Source: Rhodothermus bifroesti (GTDB lineage: Bacteria > Bacteroidota > Rhodothermia > Rhodothermales > Rhodothermaceae). From it: a stretch of DNA of 64,000 nucleotides. Position numbers and translations under genes: made by a program. The stretch lies in NCBI RefSeq assembly GCF_017908595.1, contig NZ_JAGKTL010000001.1, positions 248,001-312,000 of the forward strand, written 5' to 3'. Position 1 is the stretch's first letter; each line of letters starts with the position of its first letter. The notes under the pieces were generated by a model. It saw only the letters and a program-made list of their open reading frames with translations, did not search any database and had not been told where the DNA came from. Below, one piece after another: positions 1 to 9,485 of the stretch.

Positions 1-2
1 TC

Positions 3-452
3 GCCCCGCGTGCTTATGAAGCGCGCCACAACCACATTCTTCAGGCCCTCAGGGACATCGATCTTGCTCAGTACAATAACCGTCAAGCTATCGACAAGGC
101 CCTGGCGGCCTCTATTCCTGAAGACAGCATCCGCCAGTTTCTGCTCAAAAACCTGCTCTATGATGCGGCCACGCAGACCTATCGCTGGCAGGTTGACCTG
201 CAAGGCCTGATGCGCTACTATGACCGCATCAATGCGGCCATTAACAACCAGCGGCAGTTTACCGGACCGGCACTTTTTGTGCGTGGGGAGCGCTCCGACT
301 ACCTCACCGAATCCGATGCTACCCATATGCGCCGCCTGTTTCCCAGAGCCCAAATAGTCATCATTCCTGGGGCTGGCCACTGGGTGCATGCTGACGCTCC
401 CGAGGCCTTTGCCCACACCGTAGTAACGTTTCTTCTCCAACCCGAAAGCTGA
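3..452 (+). CDS. Alpha/beta hydrolase, C-terminal part (cut by window start)
   Basis: The reading frame is open from base 3, so the gene begins before the window and only about the last 149 residues are seen. The visible end has the pattern of alpha/beta-hydrolase-fold esterases of the YbfF/ABHD11 kind: a strand leading to an acidic residue (FVRGERSDYL) and then the catalytic histidine in a GAGHWVHADAP context. The nucleophile elbow (GxSxG) would lie upstream. It would act in the cytoplasm on an ester or thioester, with the substrate unknown. The gene ends two bases before the convergent ribonuclease gene. The fold is clear from the His motif; the exact subfamily is a guess. Confidence 0.75.
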   Translation, partial: APRAYEARHNHILQALRDIDLAQYNNRQAIDKALAASIPEDSIRQFLLKNLLYDAATQTYRWQVDLQGLMRYYDRINAAINNQRQFTGPALFVRGERSDYLTESDATHMRRLFPRAQIVIIPGAGHWVHADAPEAFAHTVVTFLLQPES

Positions 453-453
453 T

Positions 454-2433
454 TTAGACCCGCTCTAGGCGCAGGCTACCTCGTCGTGGGTCAACGGCTT
501 CGATGCGCACCTCGAGCAACGTGCCAGGAACCAGCACATCTCCCGTAGCCAATAGACCGCGCAAACCGTAGGGCTGCAGTTCGACGACATAGCCAGCTGG
601 ACGCCGTGCTACCACCAGCGCTTCAAATACCTGGTCGGTTTGTCGACTAAGCCACACCAACGCCCAGTAGCGGTTGACCTGTTGCTCTAAGGCCCGCGCT
701 TCTTGCTCTGCTGCTTCAGCTGTAGCCAGCACTTCCAAAAGCTTTGTTGTATCGTAGGGTAAGGGGTCCCCTGCTAAAGCAGCCACAAGCTGGCGTTGAA
801 GCACCAGATCGGCGTAGCGCCGAATCGGCGAAGTTATTTGCACATAGGCTTCAAGGCCCAAGCCCGCATGCGGCTGCGGGTGCGTCGAGAGGCGCGTGCG
901 CCGCAGCCCCCGCAGCCGAGTCTCCAGCACGACTGGATCATAATCTAGGCATTGCCCCTCGAGCTCAGGGTCTTCCGGAGGGTCTTGTACCCGATAAATC
1001 ATGGGTAACCCTTGATCAGCTGCCCAACGCGCGGCCGCGGCATTCGCCAGAATCATCCATTCGCTCACCAGCCGTCGTGCTGGCGTGTGCGGATCAATCA
1101 CCTGCACGGTGATCGCTTCGCCTACAACCCGCACCTTGAGCTCTGGCCTGCGGATGATCAAAGCACCGCGGGCCAGTCGGGCTGCTGTAAGCTGCGTGCT
1201 CAGGTGAAAAAGCACGTGCAGGGCTTCGGCAAGCGCATGCGTAGCCTGCCCGCTAAGCAGGGCATCAACGGTTTCGTAGGTGAAGCCGTAAGCGATGCGC
1301 ACCTGCCCACGGGTGAGTTGCGTCGCCTGAATTTGTCCCTGGGCATCGACAGTAACGACGACGCTGAGGCTTGGCCTGAGTGTTCCAGGACGTAGGCTAG
1401 CCAAATCGTAGCTGAGTCGCTCGGGCAGCATCAGCATGGGCCCATCAGGAAGGTAACGGGTTAGCCCGCGACGCTGCGCTTCAAGGTCCAGCACGTCCCC
1501 TGGCCGAACAAAGTAGGGGACGTCGGCCAGGTGCACGCCAATACGCCAACCGCCTTCGGGAAGGGGTTCTACGGTAAACGCATCATCGATTTCTTGCGTT
1601 GTAGCGTCGTCGATGTGGAATGCCTCCAAATGGGTAAAGTCAGTGCGGCCTTCCTCGGGGGCAAAAGGCATCAGCGCTCGAGCAGCAGCAAGCACTTCAG
1701 CAGAAAATTCCGGATCGATACCTGAAAGCAATGCCAAGCTGCTGCCGGAAGCTTCTAATCGGCCAGCACGGACCAGGATTTCCAGGGCGGCCTCACGCAC
1801 CGTAAGCCCACGCTCGCGTGCCAACGTCTCGAGCACAGCTGCGGCTTCAGACGGTTGCCGCTGGCGCAGCAACGCCTCGAGCGCGTCGAGCAGTGCTGGC
1901 GAAGCCTCCACGCCCGCTGCGTCCCCAGCCTCTAAAAGCTGCGCAAGCTGCTGGCGGAGTGCTTCTCGCGCAGCGACTTGCTCCTGGCGACGCTGCTCGG
2001 CCAAACGCAAAGCCTCAACCTGTTCGGGCGTACGGGGCGCAAACGTTAACCCTTTACGTCCGAAATACAGCCTGTCGCGCAGCAGTGCCCGTAGCAAGGC
2101 AGACTGCTCCTGTGGACCGTCGGTGCCAAAATACAAGCGGGCAAGCGCCGGCAGTTCAAAGGATGCTCCTTCCCCACGGGCCGCCTCCCAAAGAAGGGCC
2201 AGGTCTATTTCCTCAGCACGCGCTTCCAGCTGCGCGATAAGCCCACGGGCCACTTCGGCCAACTGTGCTGTCGAAGCGGCTTGCTCATGGCAAAGCACAA
2301 CACGGCGGATGGGTAACCGAATGCGACGGCCTGAAGGCGTAAGCGCCTGCAACCCATCGTTGCGTGCCTCCAAAACAAGCGCAAGCTGCGGCTGATCGTC
2401 TTCCAGGTACTCAATCAGTGTTCCCGGCTTCAT
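454..2433 (-). CDS. RNB-domain exoribonuclease (RNase II/R family)
   Basis: A 659-residue 3'-5' exoribonuclease. The central RNB domain (about residues 265-580) shows the Asp-rich catalytic start (HIDDATTQEIDDAF), the IGVHLADVPYFV strand and the conserved TSPIRRYADL signature. A C-terminal beta-barrel resembles S1. The N-terminus has a short barrel-like segment and a helical linker rich in Ala/Leu/Glu rather than the two clear cold-shock domains of RNase R, which fits the shorter RNase II-like proteins of cyanobacteria and Bacteroidota. It should degrade single-stranded RNA in mRNA turnover. It converges with the hydrolase gene and is divergent from the downstream cbpA-like gene. Family assignment is firm; RNase II versus R is not resolved. 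Confidence 0.9.
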   Translation of the reverse strand: MKPGTLIEYLEDDQPQLALVLEARNDGLQALTPSGRRIRLPIRRVVLCHEQAASTAQLAEVARGLIAQLEARAEEIDLALLWEAARGEGASFELPALARLYFGTDGPQEQSALLRALLRDRLYFGRKGLTFAPRTPEQVEALRLAEQRRQEQVAAREALRQQLAQLLEAGDAAGVEASPALLDALEALLRQRQPSEAAAVLETLARERGLTVREAALEILVRAGRLEASGSSLALLSGIDPEFSAEVLAAARALMPFAPEEGRTDFTHLEAFHIDDATTQEIDDAFTVEPLPEGGWRIGVHLADVPYFVRPGDVLDLEAQRRGLTRYLPDGPMLMLPERLSYDLASLRPGTLRPSLSVVVTVDAQGQIQATQLTRGQVRIAYGFTYETVDALLSGQATHALAEALHVLFHLSTQLTAARLARGALIIRRPELKVRVVGEAITVQVIDPHTPARRLVSEWMILANAAAARWAADQGLPMIYRVQDPPEDPELEGQCLDYDPVVLETRLRGLRRTRLSTHPQPHAGLGLEAYVQITSPIRRYADLVLQRQLVAALAGDPLPYDTTKLLEVLATAEAAEQEARALEQQVNRYWALVWLSRQTDQVFEALVVARRPAGYVVELQPYGLRGLLATGDVLVPGTLLEVRIEAVDPRRGSLRLERV

Positions 2434-2496
2434 AGCGTTTCCTTTTGTCTAAAGCCAACCATAGCCCAAACAGGCGGCCCTTTGTTAAATTATGGC

Positions 2497-2538
2497 GTTA
2501 TGTCATTTTTGCATAACCTGCAGACCTGGCACGGTCTG
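2497..2538. promoter_or_regulatory. Two inverted repeats in the intergenic region before the J-domain gene
   Basis: GTTATG-N9-CATAAC spans 2497-2517 and CAGACC-N6-GGTCTG spans 2521-2538. They lie in the 172-base gap between the divergent ribonuclease and J-domain genes. Their dyad symmetry suits operator sites, but neither matches a regulator I can name (no CIRCE element is present). Confidence 0.3.
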
Positions 2539-2605
2539 TGCTAAACGCCTTTGACCACATACCTGAAATCTGGGGTTTGAGATTTAGCGACGCAGGGGGG
2601 ATGCT

Positions 2606-3532
2606 ATGGCGCAGATGCTCAAAGATTATTACGAAATCCTAGGCGTGCCTGAGACAGCTACCGAAGAAGAAATCAAAAAAGCGTATCGGAAGCTGGCACG
2701 GGAGTGGCATCCAGATCGGAATCCGAACAAGGCGCAGGCTGAAGAGCGCTTTAAAGAGATCCAGGAAGCCTATAGCGTACTGTCGGACCCTGAAAAACGC
2801 CGGCAGTACGATATGCTCCGCAAAAATCCCTTTAACGCCTTCGGTGGGTTTAGTCCAGGTAATGGAAGTCGCTTCTATCAAACGCCAGAGGGGACCTTCG
2901 TCCACTTCGAAACTAGTGGTAACCTAGAAGACCTGCTGGGTGGCGGGCTCGGAGATCTCTTTAGTCGCTTCTTTGGTGGATTTGGGCGCACTGGGCAGGA
3001 TCCGTTTAGCCGCACGCGACACCCACGCGACGTTGAGGTGCGGGTTCGCCTGCCCTTTGAACAAGCCCTGCGTGGCGGGAAAACCGATATCACGCTACCT
3101 GATGGGCAAAAAGTACGCATTAACGTACCGAAAGGCGTACGGCCTGGCTTTAAAATTCGCCTCAAGAATGGCGGCCCTACAATTGCGGGCGTCTCGAAAG
3201 GCAACGTATATATCATCTTCGACGTAGAGCCGCACCCACGCTTCCGGCGCGAGGGAGACGACTTGTATACCACGCTCACCATTAATCCGCTAGAGGCCAT
3301 GCTCGGCACCACGCGCGAACTGGTGGATGCTTACGGTCGCTATCTTAAGCTGCGCATTCCTCCAGGCACGCAGCCGGGCGAGCGCCTGCGCATCCGGGGA
3401 CATGGTGTGGAAACCGATACTACCAAAGGGGACCTTTACGTCGAAATCCACGTCGAAATCCCCCGCAACCTATCGGCCGAGCAGCAGCGCTTGCTGCGCG
3501 AAGCTGCTCAAAAAGCGGGTTTGCTATCGTAG
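2606..3532 (+). CDS. DnaJ/CbpA-type co-chaperone
   Basis: A 308-residue J-domain protein. The J domain (about residues 6-70) carries the HPD tripeptide in [10 protein letters not shown], which stimulates DnaK ATPase. A Gly/Phe-rich linker (about 75-130) follows, and then the two beta-sandwich substrate-binding domains of the CbpA/DnaJ C-terminal region (about 140-300). The CxxCxGxG zinc-finger repeats of true DnaJ are absent, so this is a class II (CbpA-like) protein. The ATG follows a very G-rich ribosome binding site (AGGGGGG, 2595-2601). No dnaK or grpE is next to it. It should act with DnaK in protein folding or in nucleoid/stress functions. Confidence 0.92.
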   Translation: MAQMLKDYYEILGVPETATEEEIKKAYRKLAREWHPDRNPNKAQAEERFKEIQEAYSVLSDPEKRRQYDMLRKNPFNAFGGFSPGNGSRFYQTPEGTFVHFETSGNLEDLLGGGLGDLFSRFFGGFGRTGQDPFSRTRHPRDVEVRVRLPFEQALRGGKTDITLPDGQKVRINVPKGVRPGFKIRLKNGGPTIAGVSKGNVYIIFDVEPHPRFRREGDDLYTTLTINPLEAMLGTTRELVDAYGRYLKLRIPPGTQPGERLRIRGHGVETDTTKGDLYVEIHVEIPRNLSAEQQRLLREAAQKAGLLS

Positions 3533-3566
3533 GCAAACCTAAGTGTAGTTTCATCCAAACGATAAG

Positions 3567-3989
3567 GTGCGTATGCTGCGTCCTGTAAAATACCGGCATG
3601 ACCTAGGGTTACTCGTGCTACGACTTGGGTTAGGGTTGACGTTCCTTTTCGTCCATGGTGGCCCTAAGCTGTTTGGCGGCCCAGAACGCTGGGCGCGCGT
3701 GGGCAGCGTGATGCAAGTTTTCGGCATTGACTTTGCGCCGACGTTTTGGGGATTCGTGGCCGCACTGTCTGAATTTGTAGGTGGGGGTATCCTCCTGATC
3801 TTGGGGCTTTTTTGGCCCTGGGCTTTAGTGCCTGTCGTAGCCACGCTGCTTGTTGCTGCCTTGGGCCACGTTAGCGGGGCTATTCCTGGCGGCCCTTGGT
3901 ACCCCCTGGAAATTGCGCTGGTCTTTGTGGCCCTGATGCTTACGGGTCCAGGCCATTACAGCCTCGACGCCCAACGTACCCGCCAATAA
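3567..3989 (+). CDS. DoxX-family membrane protein
   Basis: A 140-residue integral membrane protein with about four transmembrane stretches and the typical DoxX pattern: LRLGLGLTFLFVHGGPKLFGG in helix 1, GGGILLILGL in helix 3, and a final helix rich in Leu and Ala. DoxX proteins are inner-membrane proteins linked to quinone or thiol redox homeostasis, and their precise reaction is poorly known. The first codon is GTG at 3567; an ATG two codons later (3573) is an equally possible start. It lies between the J-protein gene and the DJ-1/PfpI gene on the same strand, which hints at a stress context. Confidence 0.85.
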   Translation: MRMLRPVKYRHDLGLLVLRLGLGLTFLFVHGGPKLFGGPERWARVGSVMQVFGIDFAPTFWGFVAALSEFVGGGILLILGLFWPWALVPVVATLLVAALGHVSGAIPGGPWYPLEIALVFVALMLTGPGHYSLDAQRTRQ

Positions 3990-4093
3990 CAATTCGGTAA
4001 CATTTGGTCCTGGAACTGCCCCAAGGTTCCTTCGTGCATGAAAGGAGAAGCGCTTCGTTCACTTTCCATTCACCCATCTACAAGGAGGCTGCT

Positions 4094-4693
4094 ATGGGAG
4101 CTAAACGCATCTTGATGATCGTGGGGGACTTTGGCGAGGACTACGAAATCATGGTCCCCTTCCAGGCGCTACAAGCCGTCGGGTGCCAGGTTGACGCCGT
4201 ATGCCCAGACAAGAAGAAAGGCCAGAAAGTTCGCACGGCCGTGCACGATTTTGAGGGCGATCAGACCTATTCCGAAAAGCCAGGCCATAACTTCCAGCTC
4301 AACGCGACGTTCGACGACGTTCGTCCTGAAGACTACGATGCGCTGGTGATTCCTGGGGGACGTGCGCCTGAGTACATTCGCCTGAACCCGCGTGTGCTGG
4401 AGATCGTCCGGCATTTTGCCCAAGCCAACAAACCTATTGCCGCCATTTGCCATGGGCTACAGGTACTTGCGGCAGCCGGGGTGCTCAAAGGTCGGCGCTG
4501 CACGGCTTACCCAGCTTGCGGTCCCGAAGTGAAAGCTGCAGGCGGTGAATACCTCGAAGTGCCGGTCGATGAAGCGGTAGTTGATGGGAACCTGGTTACA
4601 GCACCCGCTTGGCCTGCCCATCCACGCTGGCTAGCCGAGTTTTTCAAAGTGCTTGGGCTGCGTATCGAACATGAGGAAGCCGCAATGGCCTGA
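4094..4693 (+). CDS. DJ-1/PfpI-family protein (class I glutamine amidotransferase-like)
   Basis: A 199-residue protein of the DJ-1/PfpI superfamily. The nucleophilic cysteine sits in the elbow [14 protein letters not shown] (near residue 117) with the adjacent His, and the conserved acidic residue is in GDFGEDYE near the N-terminus. Members include the PfpI protease, YhbO-like glyoxalase/deglycase proteins and stress chaperones, so the activity cannot be fixed. The start chosen is the ATG at 4094, which has an AAGGAGG ribosome binding site at 4082-4088; a longer in-frame start at 4004 lacks one and adds an unconserved leader. A strong terminator follows. Confidence 0.88.
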   Translation: MGAKRILMIVGDFGEDYEIMVPFQALQAVGCQVDAVCPDKKKGQKVRTAVHDFEGDQTYSEKPGHNFQLNATFDDVRPEDYDALVIPGGRAPEYIRLNPRVLEIVRHFAQANKPIAAICHGLQVLAAAGVLKGRRCTAYPACGPEVKAAGGEYLEVPVDEAVVDGNLVTAPAWPAHPRWLAEFFKVLGLRIEHEEAAMA

Positions 4694-4720
4694 TTTTAAT
4701 CCTTGATCCGAGCCCCAGAA

Positions 4721-4758
4721 CCGCGCGCTTTACGATGAAAGCGCGCGGTTTTTTTTTA
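4721..4758 (+). terminator. Rho-independent terminator after the DJ-1/PfpI gene
   Basis: An 11-bp perfect stem (CCGCGCGCTTT / AAAGCGCGCGG, 4721-4731 and 4738-4748) with a 6-base loop is followed directly by ten T residues on the plus strand. Confidence 0.92.
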
Positions 4759-5700
4759 AAAAAACGCCTCACATAAGCGCATCCCCTGAGCCTCCAGCCA
4801 CGTGCTTAAGTAACGTACTGCTTCACGTGTGCCTCGCGTTGAAAGCGGCAACCCAAAAGGCAGTACGCGTACCAACACACGGCCCTCCCTGGGGGCAGCT
4901 TCTAAGAGCACTTCCTGGACCAGATCCTCTTCTTCTATGCGCGCTAGAAACAGCAATCCGCTCCCATCCAGGGACCGATAAGCTTCCAAAAAAATTACAT
5001 GTCCACCCTCAAAAGCGTGCACCAGCTTTTCAAAATGCTCCAGCTTAGGTAGCACACCTTCCAGCACGGCATGATGCATGACGTCGTAGCGTTCGATGGT
5101 TGGGAGAAACGGGTCGGGGGCTTCAGCAGCTTTATGGAAAACGGCGTGATAGATCGGTTTTTGTTGCGCTTGCCATTTGCGGGCGTATTTGGTTTGGAGC
5201 GTTTCTGGGGGTGGTTCAGTTACTTCGATCCGGAAAAGACCCGTCTGCTGCGCAGCCTCGAGCGCAAAGGCAAAGTACGGCGCGTCATCAGTCGTCAAGC
5301 GTAAGGTTCCCTGCGCTTCCAAGCGCGTCGACAGTAACGCAAAAAATGAGGTCTGCAACAAGCGTCGCGCCCGATGCCGCTCTTTGGGCCAGGGATCTGG
5401 AAAGTTGACATACACGCTGTGCAGACTGCGTGGAGGAAGCACTTGGCGCACCAAAAAACGCGCCTGCCCCAGGTAAAGCCGTACGTTTGTCAGACCAGCT
5501 TGGCGAAGACGACGGCGTGCCCGCCGCACGGAACCTGGAGAGATTTCCACGCCCAGCACGTTCCACTCGGGGTGTCGACTTGCCAGATCCAGAAGGAACC
5601 CGCCATCGCCGAAACCAATTTCCAAAACCAACGGCGCCTGCCGTCCAAAAAGCTGCTCTGGTGGCGTAGGAAACGTAAACTGGCCCGTACGCAATAGCAT
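4756..5700 (-). CDS. trmB: tRNA (guanine-N7-)-methyltransferase with C-terminal extension
   Basis: A 314-residue class I SAM-dependent methyltransferase that makes m7G46 in tRNA. The SAM site is LEIGFGDGGFLLDLA (about residues 26-40), and the TrmB signature VNFPDPWPKERHRARR (about 99-114) and TDD motif are present. Bacterial TrmB is usually 210-240 residues; here about 100 residues follow the methyltransferase core. Such an extension is known from thermophiles such as Aquifex, where it stabilises the protein and improves specificity. The N-terminal tail before the SAM motif is short. Its stop lies at the base of the convergent upstream terminator. Assignment is firm. Confidence 0.93.
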   Translation of the reverse strand: MLLRTGQFTFPTPPEQLFGRQAPLVLEIGFGDGGFLLDLASRHPEWNVLGVEISPGSVRRARRRLRQAGLTNVRLYLGQARFLVRQVLPPRSLHSVYVNFPDPWPKERHRARRLLQTSFFALLSTRLEAQGTLRLTTDDAPYFAFALEAAQQTGLFRIEVTEPPPETLQTKYARKWQAQQKPIYHAVFHKAAEAPDPFLPTIERYDVMHHAVLEGVLPKLEHFEKLVHAFEGGHVIFLEAYRSLDGSGLLFLARIEEEDLVQEVLLEAAPREGRVLVRVLPFGLPLSTRGTREAVRYLSTWLEAQGMRLCEAFF

Positions 5701-5790
5701 TACTGGGTCATGCGTTGGTGTGTTTGGACCAGATCCTTGACTAGGGCGTTCGTTATAGCCGTAAACCTCGAAGAGTTTCCTTAAGCTACC

Positions 5791-7350
5791 ATGCCAAGCA
5801 AGCCGCGCATCCTTTGGGCCGATGACGAAATTGAATTGCTACGTCCCCATATCTTGTTTCTGGAAACCAAAGGCTACGAGGTAACAAGCGTCACCAACGG
5901 CGCCGATGCGATCGAGCAGGTGCGGCGCAACCACTTCGACGTTGTCTTGCTGGATGAGCACATGCCGGGTATGGGCGGTCTAGAAACGCTGGCTGGCATC
6001 AAAGCCCTAGCACCAGAGCTGCCGATCGTCTTGGTAACCAAAAGCGAGGAAGAGCAGCTTATGGAAGAAGCCCTAGGGCGCCAGATCAGTGACTACCTTA
6101 CCAAACCGGTCAATCCAAGTCAGATTCTGCTGACCTGCAAGCGCCTGCTCGAGCAGCCACGCATCCGCAATGAAAAGATTTCCCAGGAATACCTGCAGGC
6201 GTTTGCGCGTATTGCTGCCGCCTTACAAGGGCAACTGGCACCCGACGACTGGGTAAGCCTCTATCGCCAGCTAACCCGCTTCGATGTCACGTTAGAAGGA
6301 GACGAAGCTGCACGGCAGATTTTGGAAGATCAGTTTCAGGAAGCAAACAGGGTCTTTGCCCGCTACATCGAGGCGGTCTATCCCAACTGGCTTTCCAGCG
6401 CGCCTGGTAAGGACCGTCCCCTGCTGTCACACGAAGTGCTACCGCACGTTGTGTTCCCTTTGCTCGAAGAAGGCCGTCCGGTGCTGTTTTTGGTCATCGA
6501 CTGCATGCGTTTGGACCAATGGCTAGAATTTGAACGCCTTTTGGCTCCGCTTTTTGATCTAAACGTCATGCACTATTTTGCGCTCCTGCCTACGGCAACG
6601 CCCTATGCCCGAAATGCGCTCTTTAGCGGACTGCTTCCGCGTGACCTCGCGCGGCGCTATCCCGATGCCTGGTCTGAGGCCGAAGAAAGCGAAAACAGCC
6701 GCAACCGTAACGAAGAGTTATTTCTGAGCGAATGCTTATCCCGCCGGCGCATTTCTGCCCGCATCCGCTACGAAAAACTCCTTGGCGCGGCTGACGGACG
6801 CACCTTTGCCCGCCAGGTGAACGACTTTTTGCAATACACCCTGAGTGCTGTTGTGGTTAACTTTGTCGATATCCTTGCGCACAGCCGCTCCGACTCCGAC
6901 GTACTTAAAGAACTGGCCCCAGACGAGCGTGCCTACCGAGCGCTGACCCGCACCTGGTTTGAACACTCCTGGCTTTACCAGGCGTTTCAGGCGCTGGCCC
7001 ACCAGCGTTGCACTATCCTTCTAACCACGGACCATGGCGCCATCCGATGTCTACATCCTACCAAAGTCATTGGCGACCGGGAAACTTCTACGGCATTACG
7101 CTTCAAGTTTGGCCGCAACCTGCGCTGCGACGAACGCCACGCTCTCCTGATTCGTGATCCCCTACCCTTTGGCCTGCCGCGAAGCAGCATCACCACCACC
7201 TACCTTTTGGCCAAGGAAGACTACTATTTTGTCTATCCTACCAACTACCATTACTACGTCAACCTCTACCGCGATACGTTTCAGCATGGCGGCATCTCGC
7301 TTCAGGAGATGATCGTGCCGCTAGCCATTTTGCGCCCCAAGGCAGTATGA
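5791..7350 (+). CDS. porX: PorX: response regulator with PglZ/alkaline-phosphatase-like effector domain
   Basis: A 519-residue fusion. Residues 1-125 are a CheY-like receiver with acidic residues near 11-13, the phospho-acceptor Asp near residue 55 (VVLLDEHMPGMGG) and the conserved Lys in LTKPVNP. A helical linker follows, and then a PglZ domain of the alkaline phosphatase superfamily (about 220-515, with VLFLVIDCMRLDQW and TTDHGAI metal-site motifs). This architecture is PorX, the regulator of the Bacteroidota type IX secretion system that works with the kinase PorY. The PglZ domain is a nucleotide-directed phosphatase/phosphodiesterase and should not be read as BREX PglZ. It overlaps tsaE by 4 bases. 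Confidence 0.92.
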   Translation: MPSKPRILWADDEIELLRPHILFLETKGYEVTSVTNGADAIEQVRRNHFDVVLLDEHMPGMGGLETLAGIKALAPELPIVLVTKSEEEQLMEEALGRQISDYLTKPVNPSQILLTCKRLLEQPRIRNEKISQEYLQAFARIAAALQGQLAPDDWVSLYRQLTRFDVTLEGDEAARQILEDQFQEANRVFARYIEAVYPNWLSSAPGKDRPLLSHEVLPHVVFPLLEEGRPVLFLVIDCMRLDQWLEFERLLAPLFDLNVMHYFALLPTATPYARNALFSGLLPRDLARRYPDAWSEAEESENSRNRNEELFLSECLSRRRISARIRYEKLLGAADGRTFARQVNDFLQYTLSAVVVNFVDILAHSRSDSDVLKELAPDERAYRALTRTWFEHSWLYQAFQALAHQRCTILLTTDHGAIRCLHPTKVIGDRETSTALRFKFGRNLRCDERHALLIRDPLPFGLPRSSITTTYLLAKEDYYFVYPTNYHYYVNLYRDTFQHGGISLQEMIVPLAILRPKAV

Positions 7351-7796
7351 AAGCCGCCCTTACGCTTGCCGACCTGTTGCCCTGCGAGACCAACACGCCC
7401 GAAGCCACGCGCGCTCTGGGGAAGCACCTGGCCCGTCGGCTACACCCCGGAGACGTAGTCGCCCTTTACGGCGAACTGGGCTCGGGCAAAACCCAGCTCG
7501 TTAAAGGCATTGCCGAGGGCTTGGGCATCCCTGAAGCTGAGGTCAACAGTCCTACGTTTACGCTGCTGCATATTTACTTGGGTGGACGCCTGCCGCTTTA
7601 CCACTTCGACGCCTACCGCTTGCGCCAGCTCGAAGAGTTCTATGCGCTAGGCTATGAAGAATACTTTTTCGGCGAGGGGGTGAGCATCGTCGAGTGGGCC
7701 GAACGCATCGAGCCTTTATTGCCCCCTTATGCTCTGCGCCTGCGCCTGGAACATTTGGGAAACAACCGCCGCCGCATTACCTATTGGCCTACGTAA
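7347..7796 (+). CDS. tsaE: TsaE, ATPase of tRNA t6A biosynthesis
   Basis: A 149-residue P-loop ATPase. Walker A is GELGSGKTQLVKG (about residues 36-48), followed by the family pattern SPTFTLLHIY and YHFDAYRL and the C-terminal VEWAERI motif. TsaE works with TsaB and TsaD to make N6-threonylcarbamoyladenosine at position 37 of ANN-decoding tRNAs in the cytoplasm. The ATG overlaps the porX stop codon (4-base overlap), so the two are translationally coupled, an arrangement also common in Bacteroidota. Length matches the family. Confidence 0.94.
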   Translation: MKAALTLADLLPCETNTPEATRALGKHLARRLHPGDVVALYGELGSGKTQLVKGIAEGLGIPEAEVNSPTFTLLHIYLGGRLPLYHFDAYRLRQLEEFYALGYEEYFFGEGVSIVEWAERIEPLLPPYALRLRLEHLGNNRRRITYWPT

Positions 7797-7829
7797 ATTG
7801 AGCCTACCCTAAACAACACTCCAAGCTTC

Positions 7830-9485
7830 ATGCAACGCACGACTTTCTTGCTGCTTTTAGGCCTTTGCTTTGCGCTTTCGGCCTGCCATCGTCAAGACCC
7901 GCTCGAAATAGCCCAGCAGGCAATCACGCCAGAACGGTTGGCCGAGCACATTCAGGTGCTGGCTTCCGACGCCTTTCTTGGCCGGGCACCGGCATCGGCC
8001 GGCGAAATGCTCACCGTAAACTACCTTGTCGAGCAGTTCCAAGCACTCGGTTTGCAACCAGGCCATCAGGGCACCTATACGCAAGACGTACCTCTGGCCG
8101 AGCTTACCGTCGATCCGCGCTCCGTTCGTCTGGAAGTGCGCGGACCTCAAGGCCAACTGCACTTCCGATACGGCGACGAAGCGATGCTCTGGACCAAACG
8201 CCTAGCCCCTAAAATCACGCTTCAGGCCAGCGAGGTGGTTTTTGTCGGCTACGGCATCGTAGCGCCCGAATACAACTGGAACGACTACGCTGGTGTAGAT
8301 GTGCGCGGCAAAACGGTACTCATGCTGGTCAACGATCCGGGCTATGCCACGGGCGACTCGGCGCTGTTTACCGGACGCGCCATGACCTATTATGGCCGCT
8401 GGACATACAAGTTTGAGGAAGCCGCCCGCCAAGGAGCAGCGGCTGCACTCCTCATTCATGAAACAGGACCAGCCGGCTATCCTTGGGCTGTTGTGCAGGG
8501 CTCTTGGTCTGGACCGCAGTTTACGCTCGCTAACGAGCAGCAGAACATGGACCGCTGTGCCCTTGAAGGTTGGCTCACCTACGAAGCTGCACAACGCCTA
8601 CTTCGGCTAGCCGGACGCGACCTAGAACAGCTCAAGGCTGCTGCGGCACAACCGGGATTTCGAGCCCTACCCCTAGGCCTCCAGCTGTCGGCTGCGCTTG
8701 AGAGCACTGTTCGCCAGGTGCAATCGCGTAATGTATTGGCGCTGCTGCCTGGCCAAAAGCAGCCCGACGAGGTCGTGATCTACACCGCGCATTGGGACCA
8801 CCTGGGCGTCAACCCTTCGCTGGCCGGCGACAGCATCTATAACGGTGCCCTAGACAATGCCACCGGCACTGCAGGCCTGCTTGCCCTAGCCCACGCTTTT
8901 ACCACTCTGCCTGAACCCCCAGCCCGCTCTGTACTCTTTCTGGCCGTCACCGCCGAAGAGCAAGGCCTATTGGGATCGACTTACTACGCCACACACCCCG
9001 TCTTCCCACCGGCAAAAACAGTGGCGGTGCTCAACATGGACGGCCTAAACGTGCTAGGCCCTATGCGGGATGTAACCGTCATCGGCTACGGCCTGTCGGA
9101 TTTGGACGACTATGCGCAGGCCGCTGCTGCAGCGCAAGGACGCTATTTGCGTCCTGATCCAGAACCCGAAAAAGGCTATTACTACCGCTCCGATCATTTC
9201 AGCTTTGCCCGCATCGGCATTCCAGCTTTGTACCTCGACGCCGGCATCGATCACGTAGTGCACGGCACGGAGTGGACGCTCAAGCGCCGCGCCGAATACG
9301 TGGCGCAACACTACCACAAGCCCTCGGACGAGTACAATCCTTCTTGGGATCTACATGGCGCCGTAGACGACCTGCGGCTGCTGTTCCACATTGGCTACCA
9401 ACTGGCCAACAGCACCGACTTCCCTAACTGGCGCGAAGGAACGCCCTTCCGCGCACTGCGCGACCAGCAGCGCAATGAACGCTAA
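7830..9485 (+). CDS. M28-family metallopeptidase, probable lipoprotein, with PA domain
   Basis: A 551-residue secreted peptidase. The N-terminus is a lipoprotein signal peptide with a lipobox ending LSAC (Cys19). A PA (protease-associated) insert lies at about residues 130-290, and the M28 zinc domain follows, with ligand motifs AHWDHLG, GALDNATGTAG, TAEEQGLLGS and NMDGLN and a late His in DHVVHGTE. This is the pattern of a di-zinc aminopeptidase or carboxypeptidase-like exopeptidase anchored in the cell envelope. It starts 33 bases after tsaE. Substrate is unknown. Confidence 0.92.
   Translation: MQRTTFLLLLGLCFALSACHRQDPLEIAQQAITPERLAEHIQVLASDAFLGRAPASAGEMLTVNYLVEQFQALGLQPGHQGTYTQDVPLAELTVDPRSVRLEVRGPQGQLHFRYGDEAMLWTKRLAPKITLQASEVVFVGYGIVAPEYNWNDYAGVDVRGKTVLMLVNDPGYATGDSALFTGRAMTYYGRWTYKFEEAARQGAAAALLIHETGPAGYPWAVVQGSWSGPQFTLANEQQNMDRCALEGWLTYEAAQRLLRLAGRDLEQLKAAAAQPGFRALPLGLQLSAALESTVRQVQSRNVLALLPGQKQPDEVVIYTAHWDHLGVNPSLAGDSIYNGALDNATGTAGLLALAHAFTTLPEPPARSVLFLAVTAEEQGLLGSTYYATHPVFPPAKTVAVLNMDGLNVLGPMRDVTVIGYGLSDLDDYAQAAAAAQGRYLRPDPEPEKGYYYRSDHFSFARIGIPALYLDAGIDHVVHGTEWTLKRRAEYVAQHYHKPSDEYNPSWDLHGAVDDLRLLFHIGYQLANSTDFPNWREGTPFRALRDQQRNER

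Noticed and set aside
5791-7350. PglZ domain as evidence of a BREX system together with the DUF1156 methyltransferase
   Set aside because: The PglZ domain is fused to a receiver domain in the PorX arrangement, is 7 kb from the island on the other strand, and overlaps tsaE. It belongs to type IX secretion control.
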